Notes: generated by a model from the letters alone, not told the origin. A DNA stretch of 64,000 bases from Bacillus sp. FJAT-18017 (GCF_001278805.1 NZ_CP012602.1:2882001-2946000); one strand, 5' to 3'; shown: positions 28,036-36,570, counted from the first letter of the stretch. Numbers and translations: made by a program.

Positions 28036-28729
28036 ACACGCCTCCTACCTTTTCATACCGTTCATTCATGACAACGATGTCCACATAAGCATGTGGGGTG
28101 ACAACCTGTTCCGGGTCAAGCGAACCCGCTTCTACAATCTCATCCACCTCGGCTATCACAAGGTTTGCGGCAGTTGCCATCATCGGATTAAAGTTCCGTG
28201 CGGTTTTTGAATAAATCAGATTGCCAAGCGTATCAGCTTTAGCAGCTTTAATTAATGCTATATCCGCCTTAATTCCTCTCACAAAAATAAACCGTTCGCC
28301 GTCAAAAACTCTTTCTTCCTTTCCTTCCGCAAGCTTGGTCCCGACCGCTGTTTTCGTATAGAAACCGGCAATTCCGGCACCGCCTGCACGAATGGCTTCA
28401 GCCAATGTTCCCTGGGGAATCAGTTCTATGTCCAGTTCGCCGCTCTTCCATGCTTTTACCGCATCACGGTTGGAGGTGAAATACGATCCAACCGCTTTTT
28501 TTACATGTTTTGAGAGTAATAGCTTTCCCAGCCCCTTTCCGGCCTCGCCAAGATTATTGCTGATGATGGTAAGCTCCCTCGCATGGTCTGATTCCGCTAT
28601 CATATCAATCAGCGTAAATGGTGTGCCGCAAAGGCCAAAGCCGCCAACCATTACCCGGTCACCGTGCTTGATCCAATTAATAGCATCCTTAGCCGATCGG
28701 AGTTTTTCACACTTAAGCGTTTTGCTCAT
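28016..28729 (-). CDS. 3-oxoacid CoA-transferase subunit A
   Basis: A 237-residue alpha subunit of the same CoA transferase. GDRVMVGGFGLCGTPFTLID near the N-terminus is the CoA-transferase signature 1, and RAGGAGIAGFYTKTAVGT follows. It begins 3' of a 21-bp tandem repeat array (28753-28930), which lies between it and the hydroxyacyl-CoA dehydrogenase. ATG follows TGGAGGGC. Confidence 0.9.
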   Translation of the reverse strand: MSKTLKCEKLRSAKDAINWIKHGDRVMVGGFGLCGTPFTLIDMIAESDHARELTIISNNLGEAGKGLGKLLLSKHVKKAVGSYFTSNRDAVKAWKSGELDIELIPQGTLAEAIRAGGAGIAGFYTKTAVGTKLAEGKEERVFDGERFIFVRGIKADIALIKAAKADTLGNLIYSKTARNFNPMMATAANLVIAEVDEIVEAGSLDPEQVVTPHAYVDIVVMNERYEKVGGVYVERNG

Positions 28730-28752
28730 CGTTCGCCCTCCATTTTGTAAAA

Positions 28753-28930
28753 CTTATGAACCGATTTGGTGTCGATATGAGCCGAATCAGCACCGATATG
28801 AGCTAATTCTGCACTGGTATGAGCCAATTCTGCCCCGATATGAGCCATTTCGGCATCGATATGAGCCAATTCTGCACTGATATGAGCCTCATATGAGCCA
28901 TTTTGGCATCGATATGAGCATTTAGACATT
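28753..28930. repeat. 21-bp tandem repeat array inside the catabolic operon
   Basis: Around seven to eight copies of a 21-base unit of form GATATGAGCCAATTCTGCACT. The outer copies are degenerate and one is cut to 12 bases. Because 21 is a multiple of three, all frames stay open: the minus strand reads repeats like AHIDAEM/AHIGAEL and the plus strand reads YEPILHR. Neither reading looks like a real protein. It fills the gap between the 3-hydroxyacyl-CoA dehydrogenase and CoA-transferase A genes. Confidence 0.85.
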
Positions 28931-28946
28931 TACTGGAAATTCCCTG

Positions 28947-29795
28947 TTATTTTTCATACGTATAAAACCCTTGCCCTGATTTGCGGCCCAACCTGCCTGC
29001 TTTGACATATTTAATGAGCAGCGGACATGGACGGTATTTTTCTCCGAGTGATTTATAAAGATATTCCATGTTGCGAAGCCTTGTATCAAGGCCGACAAGG
29101 TCTGCAAGTTCAAGCGGCCCCATTGGATGGTTCAGGCCAAGCTTCATTGCTTTATCGATATCTTCAGCTGAGGCTACCCCTTCCATCAGCATATTCATGG
29201 CTTCGTTTCCAATCAGGCAATTCATCCGGCTCGTAACAAACCCGGGGAATTCATTGACCTCAACTGTTTCCTTGCCTAATCTCCGGCTCACTTCTCTTGC
29301 TCTATTCATCGTTTCGTCAGAAGTTTGCAAGCCTCTGACTATCTCAATCAGCTTCATTTTGTGGACAGGATTAAAGAAATGCATGGCGATACATTTTTCT
29401 GGTCTGGAGGTTTGTGCAGCTATTTCTGTAGGACTCATCGTAGATGTATTTGTTGCAAGGAGAGTGTGGGCCGGACAGATTGCATCCAGCTTTTTAAAGA
29501 CTTCAATTTTCAGCTCGATCAATTCAAAAACTGCTTCAATAACGACATCTGCATTGCCTGCAGCTTCTTCAAGGCTGCTCGTATAATGTATGTTTTGTAA
29601 AGCTGTTTCAACCTCTTCTCTTTTTAAAAATCCCCTATCGGCACTCTTGGACATTTCTGTTTCAATATATACCTTCGCTTTTTCTAGATTTGCTTGACTA
29701 ACATCGTTTATAAAAACCTGGTAGCCTCCTAAAGCAGCGACATATGCAATTCCGCGGCCCATTACTCCGGAGCCGACAACCGTTAATTTTTCCAC
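28947..29795 (-). CDS. 3-hydroxybutyryl-CoA dehydrogenase
   Basis: A 282-residue enzyme of the 3-hydroxyacyl-CoA dehydrogenase family. The NAD site is LTVVGSGVMGRGIAYVAALG, the catalytic His-Glu pair lies in AMHFFNPVHKMKLIEIV, and EFPGFVTSRMNCLIGNEA opens the C-terminal domain. Its length is typical of the single-function PaaH/Hbd type. GTG at 29795 is chosen because GGGAGGG lies just upstream; the open frame extends 13 codons further without a good start. It oxidises 3-hydroxyacyl-CoA to the 3-oxo form before the thiolase step. Confidence 0.9.
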   Translation of the reverse strand: MEKLTVVGSGVMGRGIAYVAALGGYQVFINDVSQANLEKAKVYIETEMSKSADRGFLKREEVETALQNIHYTSSLEEAAGNADVVIEAVFELIELKIEVFKKLDAICPAHTLLATNTSTMSPTEIAAQTSRPEKCIAMHFFNPVHKMKLIEIVRGLQTSDETMNRAREVSRRLGKETVEVNEFPGFVTSRMNCLIGNEAMNMLMEGVASAEDIDKAMKLGLNHPMGPLELADLVGLDTRLRNMEYLYKSLGEKYRPCPLLIKYVKAGRLGRKSGQGFYTYEK

Positions 29796-29842
29796 GAGTG
29801 TTTCCCTCCCAATCTGTTCGCTGCATTTAAACACGTTACAGG

Positions 29843-29875
29843 AAAAGAATCAGCAGAAACTCTCCTGCTGATTCT
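29843..29875. terminator. Hairpin between aldehyde dehydrogenase and hydroxyacyl-CoA dehydrogenase genes
   Basis: AGAATCAGCAG and CTGCTGATTCT form an 11-bp stem. The minus strand tail is TTTTCC, so it may attenuate transcription into the downstream beta-oxidation genes. Confidence 0.6.
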
Positions 29876-29919
29876 ATTTTTAGGTTTTAGATAATATAAA
29901 TTTGAGAGTTTGTTTTTGG

Positions 29920-31401
29920 TTACTGGTTATCAATCTGGGCCCGCTGCAGCTTTCCGCTATAATCAACATAGATCGATTTCCATTCCGTATACACATCCAG
30001 TGCCGCAACACCGGAATCCCTGTGGCCGTTGCCGGTTCCTTTTGTTCCGCCGAATGGCAGGTGGATTTCCGCTCCTGATGTTCCTGCATTTATATAAACA
30101 ATACCGGTATCAATATCTCTCATTGCCTTGTAAGCCTGATTTATATTGGCCGTATAAACTGAACTGGAAAGACCAAATTCAACGCTGTTGTTGATCTCGA
30201 TTGCTTCTTCAAGGCTTTTAACCCCAATGATTGAAACGACCGGCCCAAAGATCTCTTCCTGTGCAATTCTCATATCCCTTGTTACATCGGTAAAAATAGT
30301 AGGCTGATAGAAATTGCCTGCTCCCAACTCATTTTCATCGGCTATTTTTCCGCCGGTAAGAAGTTTGGCTCCTTCCTGCTGCCCAATTTTGACGTAGTCA
30401 TCTATCCTTTCAAGGGAGGAACGGTTAATGACAGGCCCAACTTTGACAGATTCGTCCAAACCATCGCCCAGCTTAAGTTCGCCTATTCGTGAAAGCAGTT
30501 TTTGTTCGATTTGCTCTTTAACCGATTCATGGACAAGTACGCGGCTTGTTGCGGTACATCTCTGGCCGCTAGTTCCGAAAGCTCCCCACAATATCCCCTC
30601 GACAGCAAGATCAAGGTCCGCATCTTCCAATACGGTAACAGCATTTTTCCCGCCCATTTCTAGCGAGGTTCTTTTTAAAAGTGAACCGGCACGGCCATTG
30701 ATTGCCTTTCCAACCTCATTTGAACCTGTGAAGGAAATTAAATCAATGCCTGGATGCTCGACCATGGCATTGCCTACCTCGCTTCCAGATCCATTTACTA
30801 GATTGATAAGCCCCTTTGGCAGTCCTGCCTGTTCATAGATTTTGACAAACTCCTCAGCAACCATCGGCGTTTCTGTCGCGGGTTTCCAAACAACTGCATT
30901 CCCGGAAACAAGAGCAGGAAGTGACTTCCATGAGGCAATGGCAATCGGGAAATTCCATGGAGTAATCAATCCCGCAACACCAACCGGAACCCTTACACTC
31001 ATGGCAAATTTATCGCGCAGCTCGGAAGGGACCGTATCGCCAAAAAGCCTTCGTCCTTCACCGGCCATATAAAAAGCCATATCAATCGCTTCCTGTACTT
31101 CACCCCTGGCCTCTTCAATCACTTTGCCCATTTCGCTTGTTAGTGTCCTGGCGAGTTGTTCCTTTCTTTCTTTTAATAAATAGGCAACTTTATATAAGTA
31201 ATCAGCCCGTTCTGGTGCCGGCACCAATCGCCATAACTTTTGTGCCTGTCTTGCCGCCTGTACAGCCTTGTCGACATCTTCCTTTGAAGATTGGGCAACC
31301 TCACCAAGCACATCTCCATTTGCAGGATTCATAATTGGAACAAATCTCCCGGTTGATGGCTCGCTCCATTGCCCATTGATATAGTTCACTATTTTTCTCA
31401 A
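29920..31401 (-). CDS. Aldehyde dehydrogenase (semialdehyde dehydrogenase type)
   Basis: A 493-residue NAD(P)-dependent aldehyde dehydrogenase. Motifs are ITPWNFPIAIASWK (cofactor site), the catalytic Glu in LEMGGKNAVTV, the catalytic Cys in FGTSGQRCTATSR and the closing EEIFGPVVSII. The stretch NAGTSGAEIHLPFGGTKGTG resembles enzymes acting on amino- or keto-acid semialdehydes. Together with the aminotransferase 18 bases upstream, it suggests that an amino acid is deaminated and the resulting semialdehyde oxidised to an acid before CoA activation. The start is TTG at 31401 after GGAGGG. Confidence 0.88.
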   Translation of the reverse strand: MRKIVNYINGQWSEPSTGRFVPIMNPANGDVLGEVAQSSKEDVDKAVQAARQAQKLWRLVPAPERADYLYKVAYLLKERKEQLARTLTSEMGKVIEEARGEVQEAIDMAFYMAGEGRRLFGDTVPSELRDKFAMSVRVPVGVAGLITPWNFPIAIASWKSLPALVSGNAVVWKPATETPMVAEEFVKIYEQAGLPKGLINLVNGSGSEVGNAMVEHPGIDLISFTGSNEVGKAINGRAGSLLKRTSLEMGGKNAVTVLEDADLDLAVEGILWGAFGTSGQRCTATSRVLVHESVKEQIEQKLLSRIGELKLGDGLDESVKVGPVINRSSLERIDDYVKIGQQEGAKLLTGGKIADENELGAGNFYQPTIFTDVTRDMRIAQEEIFGPVVSIIGVKSLEEAIEINNSVEFGLSSSVYTANINQAYKAMRDIDTGIVYINAGTSGAEIHLPFGGTKGTGNGHRDSGVAALDVYTEWKSIYVDYSGKLQRAQIDNQ

Positions 31402-31419
31402 GTCCTATCCCTCCATTTG

Positions 31420-32595
31420 TTAATTGTTTGTTATTTTTAGTTTTTGTTTGATTCTATTTACTGCTTCAAATAATCTCTCGGTTGGCACTGAAAGTGAAAC
31501 GCGGAAATATCCCTCTCCGGAAGGCCCAAATGCATTGCCTGGAGTGAGGATGACTCCGGTCTGTTCCAGTACATTCGTGACAAACTCTGCAGATGTGTAT
31601 CCATCTGGTACGGGAGCCCATATAAAGAAACTGCCTTTTGGCGGTTCGACTTCCACCCCAATTGTTCTAAGTCCCTCAACCATGGCCGTCAAGCGTTCTT
31701 GATAAATATGATTGTAGGAAGAGATACAGCTCTGGTCACCAGTTAGAGCATGAGCAGCCGCCTTTTGAATCGGAGTAAACTGCCCTGTGTCTGTATTACT
31801 TTTTAAAATTGACAATGCCTGAATTATTTCTTTGTTTCCTGCCACATAGCCAATCCGGAAACCGGTCATGCAGTAGGTTTTTGATAACGATCCAAACTCG
31901 ACAGCGATGTCTTTAGCACCTTCAACCTGTAGGATGCTCGGTGCCTTATATTCACCAAAGGTGACCATGTTATAAGCCGAATCATGTGCAATCGGGATTC
32001 CGTTCTTCGCTCCAAACTCTATAGCCTTTTTAAAAAAATCAATATCTACTGTTGCCGCAGTAGGATTACCAGGATAATTTAAAAACATAAGCTTTGATTT
32101 GGTAAGTATGTCTTGAGGAATTTCCTCAAAATCGGGTTGGAAATTATTTTCTTTTAAAAGCGGCATATTATAGCACTGTCCATTTGCCAGTAATGTTGCC
32201 ATCCGATAAACCGGGTAGCTTGGGTCAGGTATTAATACATACTCCCCAGGATCCACAAGAGTTGGCACGATATGGGCAATACCTTCCTTGGAACCAATCA
32301 ATGCCAGAACTTCCGTATTGGGGTCCAGCGATACCCCGAAATGTCCCTTGTAATAATCGGCAACTGCCTCTCTGTATTCCTTGATTCCTATAAAACTTGG
32401 GTATTTCAAATTCCTCGGATCCTTTGATTCTTCTACTAATTTTTCAATGATATGTGCAGGTGTAGGTAAATCAGGATCACCAATTCCTAAATCGATAATA
32501 TCTATCCCCGCCTCTGCCATTGCTGCTTTTTTCTTATTAATTTCGGCAAATAGGTAAGGAGGTATCTGTGACATACGAAGCGATTGGAAATTCAT
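31420..32595 (-). CDS. Class I/II PLP aminotransferase (LL-DAP aminotransferase-like)
   Basis: A 391-residue fold-type I aminotransferase. The PLP Lys is in FGSLSKTYCMTGFRIGYVAG, with upstream LNYPGNPTAATV and the Asp of AHDSAYN that contacts the PLP ring nitrogen. Its overall pattern is closest to the LL-diaminopimelate/AspC-like subgroup often annotated DapL or YugH. Here it is first in a catabolic operon, so a degradative role on an amino acid is more likely than lysine synthesis. ATG follows AAAGCGGGTG. Confidence 0.88.
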   Translation of the reverse strand: MNFQSLRMSQIPPYLFAEINKKKAAMAEAGIDIIDLGIGDPDLPTPAHIIEKLVEESKDPRNLKYPSFIGIKEYREAVADYYKGHFGVSLDPNTEVLALIGSKEGIAHIVPTLVDPGEYVLIPDPSYPVYRMATLLANGQCYNMPLLKENNFQPDFEEIPQDILTKSKLMFLNYPGNPTAATVDIDFFKKAIEFGAKNGIPIAHDSAYNMVTFGEYKAPSILQVEGAKDIAVEFGSLSKTYCMTGFRIGYVAGNKEIIQALSILKSNTDTGQFTPIQKAAAHALTGDQSCISSYNHIYQERLTAMVEGLRTIGVEVEPPKGSFFIWAPVPDGYTSAEFVTNVLEQTGVILTPGNAFGPSGEGYFRVSLSVPTERLFEAVNRIKQKLKITNN

Positions 32596-32854
32596 TTGTT
32601 CACCCGCTTTCCATTTGTCAATTCAGAAAATTCAAATACATTTATACTTTATAATTTATAGTTTTTCCTTTTGTTTAACTATGGTCGATTTATACAAAAA
32701 TCAGCGGAAATACCCCATTCTTTCCGTATTGTTTTAACAAAAGTGGTATAGGACCACTTCACAAGTAAAGGGTACGTAGGGGGCAGGCATAAGCTGAAGG
32801 AATTTTATGTAGGTTACTATATAAAATAAATTTAAGTATTTCTTTCTAAATCCC

Positions 32855-32981
32855 GTGATTTCCGTTTCAGGTGCTTCGCTTTCCGTGGGGCGGGCGGTTA
32901 GCCTCCTCGGCGTGAACGCCTGCGGGGTCTCACCTGTCCCGCTGCTCCCACAGGAGTCTTCGCACCTTCCACTGCAATCAC
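32855..32981. mobile_element. MITE-like inverted-repeat element (type B), intact copy
   Basis: A 127-bp GC-rich element in AT-rich DNA. Its ends GTGATTTCCGTTTCAGGTGC (32855-32874) and the complement of 32962-32981 match at 15 of 20 positions. Inside is GGCG-TGAA-CGCC. The same core, interrupted by other modules, is found at 44432-44812. Similar GC-rich repeats are common between genes in Bacillus-type genomes. It encodes no transposase and no clear target duplication flanks it. Confidence 0.7.
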
Positions 32982-33194
32982 TTGATATCTTCAAATCCGT
33001 TTTTCTTTAGTACAACATATGTATTTAAGCTTATGCATTTTTGCTTAAGGAGCGCGTGGTCACCTCTATAAAAATTACTCATTAGCTATTTAAAGACTTC
33101 CCTTCCCGCTGAATTCCTTTAGTCGTGGTATCAAACCGCCACAAATAATACACCGCCGTCTTTAAGCCACCTTCATAACTTTGACTTCCGCGGC
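32982..33194. other. Intergenic stretch without recognised content
   Basis: The stretch between the inverted-repeat element and the permease terminator shows no gene, repeat or regulatory motif that I can support. The permease-side gap 32596-32854 likewise holds only AT-rich DNA that should contain the aminotransferase promoter. Confidence 0.4.
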
Positions 33195-33230
33195 AAAAAA
33201 CAGGTCCCTCCCCTAGGAAGGAACCTGTTT
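33195..33230 (-). terminator. Intrinsic terminator after the alanine-module permease
   Basis: AAACAGGTTCCTT pairs with AGGGACCTGTTT (one bulge) and is followed by TTTTG on the minus strand. Confidence 0.8.
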
Positions 33231-33234
33231 ACAT

Positions 33235-34656
33235 TTAAGCTTCTTTTATAGTTCTTTCTAAATCTACTGTTGTTTGTTGATTAGCTATCTGATTTTTCTT
33301 ATGATAGCCCTTGCCATAATAGAAGGCTACCAAGGTTGCCAGGAATAACGGTCCGACAATAACCGCTATTCTTGTATCTGGCGAATATGCCATCATCCCA
33401 ACTACCATTGCCAGGAAGGCAAGTGAAAAGTAGGATGTGAACGGGAATAACGGCATTTTATATGTAAGTGATGAAGCGTGCTTCTTAGACAAACTTCTAC
33501 GGTACTTGATTTGTGATAGCAGGATCATCGACCATGTCCAGATTGCACCAAAGGTAGAAACAGCAGTTAACCATATAAAGATTTTTTCCGGCACCATATA
33601 ATTTAGGACTACACCGAACAATAACACGCTCCCTGTAAGCATAACTGCTTTGCTTGGAACGCCATTTTTATTCACCATCCCAAGTTTCTTTGGTGCATCG
33701 CCGTTTTCAGCGAGGTTGAAAAGCATCCTTGCTGTACTGAATATTCCCCCGTTACAGGAAGATAGCGCTGCGGTTAAAACGACAAAATTGATAATTCCCG
33801 CGGCTGCCGGAATGCCCAGCTGGTCAAACACTAATACGAACGGGCTGCCTTTTACACCGATTTCCTGCCATGGGTAAATCGACATCATGACAATCATGGT
33901 CCCGACATAAAACAGGAGAATTCGCCAAAAGACTGTGTCGATTGCCCTTCTTAATGTTTTCTTCGGATTTTTGACTTCCCCTGCGGTAATGCCAATCATT
34001 TCAACTCCGAGAAACGCAAACATAACCATTTGAAGGGAAAGGAGTACACCAGTCAGACCGTTTGGAAATAAACCGCCATTTTCCCAAAGATTACTGATGC
34101 CTGTTGCAATGCCGCCGTTTCCAATTCCGAAAATTATGATGCCAAGTCCGCTAACAATCATAAAAATAATTGTCACGATTTTAATAGCCGCAAACCAAAA
34201 TTCTAGTTCCCCAAATGCCTTAACTGCCAAAAAGTTTACAGCGACCATGATTCCCAGTGCAAGAAGCGCCCAAATCCAACGTGGAACGTCAGGAAACCAG
34301 TACTCCATGTAAATTCCTGCCGCGGTTATCTCTGCCATACACGTGACAATCCATAGCAGCCAATAGTTCCAGCCAGTCAAAAAACCTGGTAATTGACCTA
34401 AATAATCTCGCGCATATTGGCTGAATGACCCGGCCACTGGTTTTTCAATTGCCATTTCCCCTAGCGCCCTCATGATAAAGAAAATGATCATACCGGCAAA
34501 CGCATAAGCAATAATAATGCCAGGCCCGGCGAGCTTGATAGCCGAAGCCGAACCGAGGAAAAGGCCAACCCCGATTGCTGCACCAAGTGACATAAGCGTA
34601 ATGTGCCGTTCTTCCAGCCCTCTTTGAAGCTGATTTGGTTGCTTAGTTTTCTGCAT
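33235..34656 (-). CDS. APC family amino acid permease
   Basis: A 473-residue, roughly 12-helix amino acid permease of the AAT group. The first helix signature is SLGAAIGVGLFLGSASAIKL. EMGFV-like features of aromatic carriers are missing, and the overall pattern fits proline/alanine/GABA-type carriers. ATG at 34656 follows GGGGGT. It is divergent from an AdeR-like regulator next to alanine dehydrogenase and alanine racemase. I therefore infer alanine or D-alanine uptake; specificity is not proven. A near-consensus cre site lies about 115 bases upstream. Confidence 0.85.
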   Translation of the reverse strand: MQKTKQPNQLQRGLEERHITLMSLGAAIGVGLFLGSASAIKLAGPGIIIAYAFAGMIIFFIMRALGEMAIEKPVAGSFSQYARDYLGQLPGFLTGWNYWLLWIVTCMAEITAAGIYMEYWFPDVPRWIWALLALGIMVAVNFLAVKAFGELEFWFAAIKIVTIIFMIVSGLGIIIFGIGNGGIATGISNLWENGGLFPNGLTGVLLSLQMVMFAFLGVEMIGITAGEVKNPKKTLRRAIDTVFWRILLFYVGTMIVMMSIYPWQEIGVKGSPFVLVFDQLGIPAAAGIINFVVLTAALSSCNGGIFSTARMLFNLAENGDAPKKLGMVNKNGVPSKAVMLTGSVLLFGVVLNYMVPEKIFIWLTAVSTFGAIWTWSMILLSQIKYRRSLSKKHASSLTYKMPLFPFTSYFSLAFLAMVVGMMAYSPDTRIAVIVGPLFLATLVAFYYGKGYHKKNQIANQQTTVDLERTIKEA

Positions 34657-34770
34657 AAATCTACCCCCATGTTTTAATTTTCCCTGTCCCCCACTTGTAC
34701 CCAACAACATACATTTAACCCAAACAATTATTCTAGTAAACCTAGCAGTTGAAATTTATTATACAGTCAT

Positions 34771-34786
34771 TTGATAGCGCTTACAT
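34771..34786. promoter_or_regulatory. Near-consensus cre site in the permease/regulator divergon
   Basis: TTGATAGCGCTTACAT matches the cre consensus with one mismatch (T for A at position 5). It lies between the divergent permease and AdeR-like genes. Confidence 0.55.
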
Positions 34787-34850
34787 TACCATTTTGTTCT
34801 AAAAAGTGTCAAATTGTTGACAATTCTCATAATTTTAAGACAAAGTGGCA

Positions 34851-34869
34851 TTTGTGGTATATACACAAA
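34851..34869. promoter_or_regulatory. Inverted repeat, possible regulator operator
   Basis: TTTGTG-GTATATA-CACAAA is a perfect 6-bp dyad, followed at 34877 by another TTTGTGTAT. It lies 70 bases upstream of the AdeR-like gene. I infer an operator; no footprint knowledge supports it. Confidence 0.35.
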
Positions 34870-34941
34870 TCGACTCTTTGTGTATTGTGTAATTACGATA
34901 AACACTATATAAAAATCATATTATAGAAAAAGGTGTAAGGT

Positions 34942-36177
34942 ATGGCTGCAAGTAAACAAGATCCTTTTAGCGAAAGTTTTGATAGTCTTGATGAAATAGC
35001 AGATAGGATTAGTGAAGTTTTGCATTGCCCGATTACAATCGAGGACGCCAACCACCGTCTGCTTGCCTATAGTACTCATGATGACAGAACAGACCCGGCC
35101 CGGGTTGCAACGATAATGGGCCGCCGAGTACCAGAAAAGGTCATCAATTCATTGTGGAAAAATGGTGTGATCCCAAAGCTTTTGAAAACCAGGGAACCAG
35201 TACGGATAAAAACCGTTGATGAAATTGGTCTTGGCGATAGGGTTGCTATTTCGGTTTGGAAAAATGATGAGCTGCTGGGATTCATTTGGGCTCTCGAGAT
35301 TGGTAAAACCCTTGGCGAAGAAGGAATGGGCTTGCTCAAACGGGCAGCTGAAGCGACAAAAAATAAATTAATTCAAGTTCATGCCCGAAAACACAAAAAG
35401 GACGAACAATCTCACGAATTTTTTTGGAAGCTGTTGACAGGCCATTACCATTCAAACGAGGAAATCCACTTGCAATTCCAGTCGCTAAAAATCACACCCC
35501 CTCCTTCCTATGCGATTATGGTGTTTAATTTTTCAAGTGACATAAAAAGTGAAACTGAAAAGCAGGTTTCGTATCAATTGCGGACGATTCAAAAACCAGC
35601 CGTTCTTCTTTATACCTTTGACCAGCAGCAATTGGTAATGCTCATTTCTCTTGACCGTAATGCAAATCCGGTTGAAACATTGACTATTTTCAGTGAACAG
35701 TTTATTTATAAGATGATGGATAGATATAATGTTCCCTCACTCGTACAAGGATTTAGCGGTATATACAGCGATTATTTACACATCGAAAAGGCGTTTGGAG
35801 AGGCACAAAAGGTTTTAGCTATTAAACGAAAATTCCCGGCCGAAACTAAGGAAATTCACAGCTATCAAAGCTTGGGAATTTTTAAACACCTAGACATCCT
35901 TTTGGAAAAGTCAACAAAGGGAGAGCTTGGGAACCCTGCTCTTAAACAGCTGCAAGACTATGACAGAAAGAACCATACCGACCTGATCGAAACCTTGGAG
36001 ACGTATCTGAATAAAGATTGCAATATACAGGATACGGCCAAGGCCCTCAATGTCCATATCAACACGCTGAATTACCGCTTAAAGCGAATTTCTGAAATAG
36101 GAGGCATTAATCTGAAAGACCCAAATCAGAAAGTGAGTTTATTTGTTGATATTAAGCTGGAAAAATTTAATCACTGA
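34942..36177 (+). CDS. adeR: PucR family regulator, AdeR-like activator of alanine dehydrogenase
   Basis: A 411-residue regulator with an N-terminal GAF-like domain (CPITIEDANHRLLAYSTHDD to about residue 140) and a C-terminal HTH_30 domain, NIQDTAKALNVHINTLNYRL, followed by KRISEIGG. In B. subtilis the PucR-type protein AdeR lies beside ald and activates it in response to alanine. Here the same order holds, regulator then ald on the same strand, with a 480-base gap occupied by a dispersed repeat. The symbol rests on family type and this neighbourhood, not on alignment. Confidence 0.7.
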   Translation: MAASKQDPFSESFDSLDEIADRISEVLHCPITIEDANHRLLAYSTHDDRTDPARVATIMGRRVPEKVINSLWKNGVIPKLLKTREPVRIKTVDEIGLGDRVAISVWKNDELLGFIWALEIGKTLGEEGMGLLKRAAEATKNKLIQVHARKHKKDEQSHEFFWKLLTGHYHSNEEIHLQFQSLKITPPPSYAIMVFNFSSDIKSETEKQVSYQLRTIQKPAVLLYTFDQQQLVMLISLDRNANPVETLTIFSEQFIYKMMDRYNVPSLVQGFSGIYSDYLHIEKAFGEAQKVLAIKRKFPAETKEIHSYQSLGIFKHLDILLEKSTKGELGNPALKQLQDYDRKNHTDLIETLETYLNKDCNIQDTAKALNVHINTLNYRLKRISEIGGINLKDPNQKVSLFVDIKLEKFNH

Positions 36178-36206
36178 CTTTCTCGTCGTTTATCAGGAAA
36201 TTATAA

Positions 36207-36515
36207 ATTTCGCGACTGTGGATAACTTTTATATAAAGTGTGTCTACGTCTAGCTCCACAAGGAGAGCTTCGTCAGCATCAGCATCGCACGAAATTACGC
36301 GATAGCGTATGAGGAGCACCTATCGCCTAGCAAACTTCAGGCCTCCTCCCTACGATAAGTCATCATCGAATCGCTTACGCTCTTCGTGATTCCTTTATCT
36401 CAGTCGAAGTCCCTCCATTTGGTACGGCGATGACCACTAAGGAAAGCTCCTCAGAATAATCATCGCAGGGACAGGCGGCACTTTGCCTGTCACGAAGGCG
36501 CTTGCGCTTTTGTTT
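36207..36515 (+). repeat. Long modular dispersed repeat, copy 2
   Basis: This copy shares its beginning, middle and end with 15668-16020, including a perfect DnaA box (36217-36225). It differs by lacking the block of roughly 115 bases and by containing a hairpin module at about 36434-36500 (ATCATCGCAGG, then GACAGGC/GCCTGTC). It ends GGCGCTTGCGCTTTTGTT, a terminator-like hairpin. It lies between adeR and ald. Confidence 0.82.
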
Positions 36516-36554
36516 ATTTGTGAATTCCTGAACGATTTGTGAAATCCACACAAA

Positions 36555-36570
36555 AGAAAGCGCTTACTTT
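36555..36570. promoter_or_regulatory. Possible cre site upstream of ald
   Basis: AAGAAAGCGCTTACTT keeps the cre core GAAAGCGCTTAC but misses the outer T and A of the consensus. It lies about 90 bases upstream of the ald start. Confidence 0.45.

Noticed and set aside
28726..28929. 67-codon frame with AHIGAEL heptads
   Set aside because: It is the 21-bp tandem repeat read in frame; the other strand reads equally well, so coding is unlikely.
28753..28930. CRISPR array
   Set aside because: The units are contiguous 21-bp tandem repeats with no unique spacers and no cas genes nearby.
29068..29586. 172-codon frame opposite 3-hydroxybutyryl-CoA dehydrogenase
   Set aside because: It is a shadow frame; the dehydrogenase on the minus strand has all catalytic motifs.
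32734..32994. Minus-strand frame of 86 codons (Cys/Gly/Ser/Thr-rich)
   Set aside because: It is a translation of the GC-rich inverted-repeat element; such frames recur as misannotations in Bacillus genomes.
33235..34656. Permease as part of the beta-oxidation operon
   Set aside because: A strong terminator and about 640 bases including a mobile element separate it from the aminotransferase gene.
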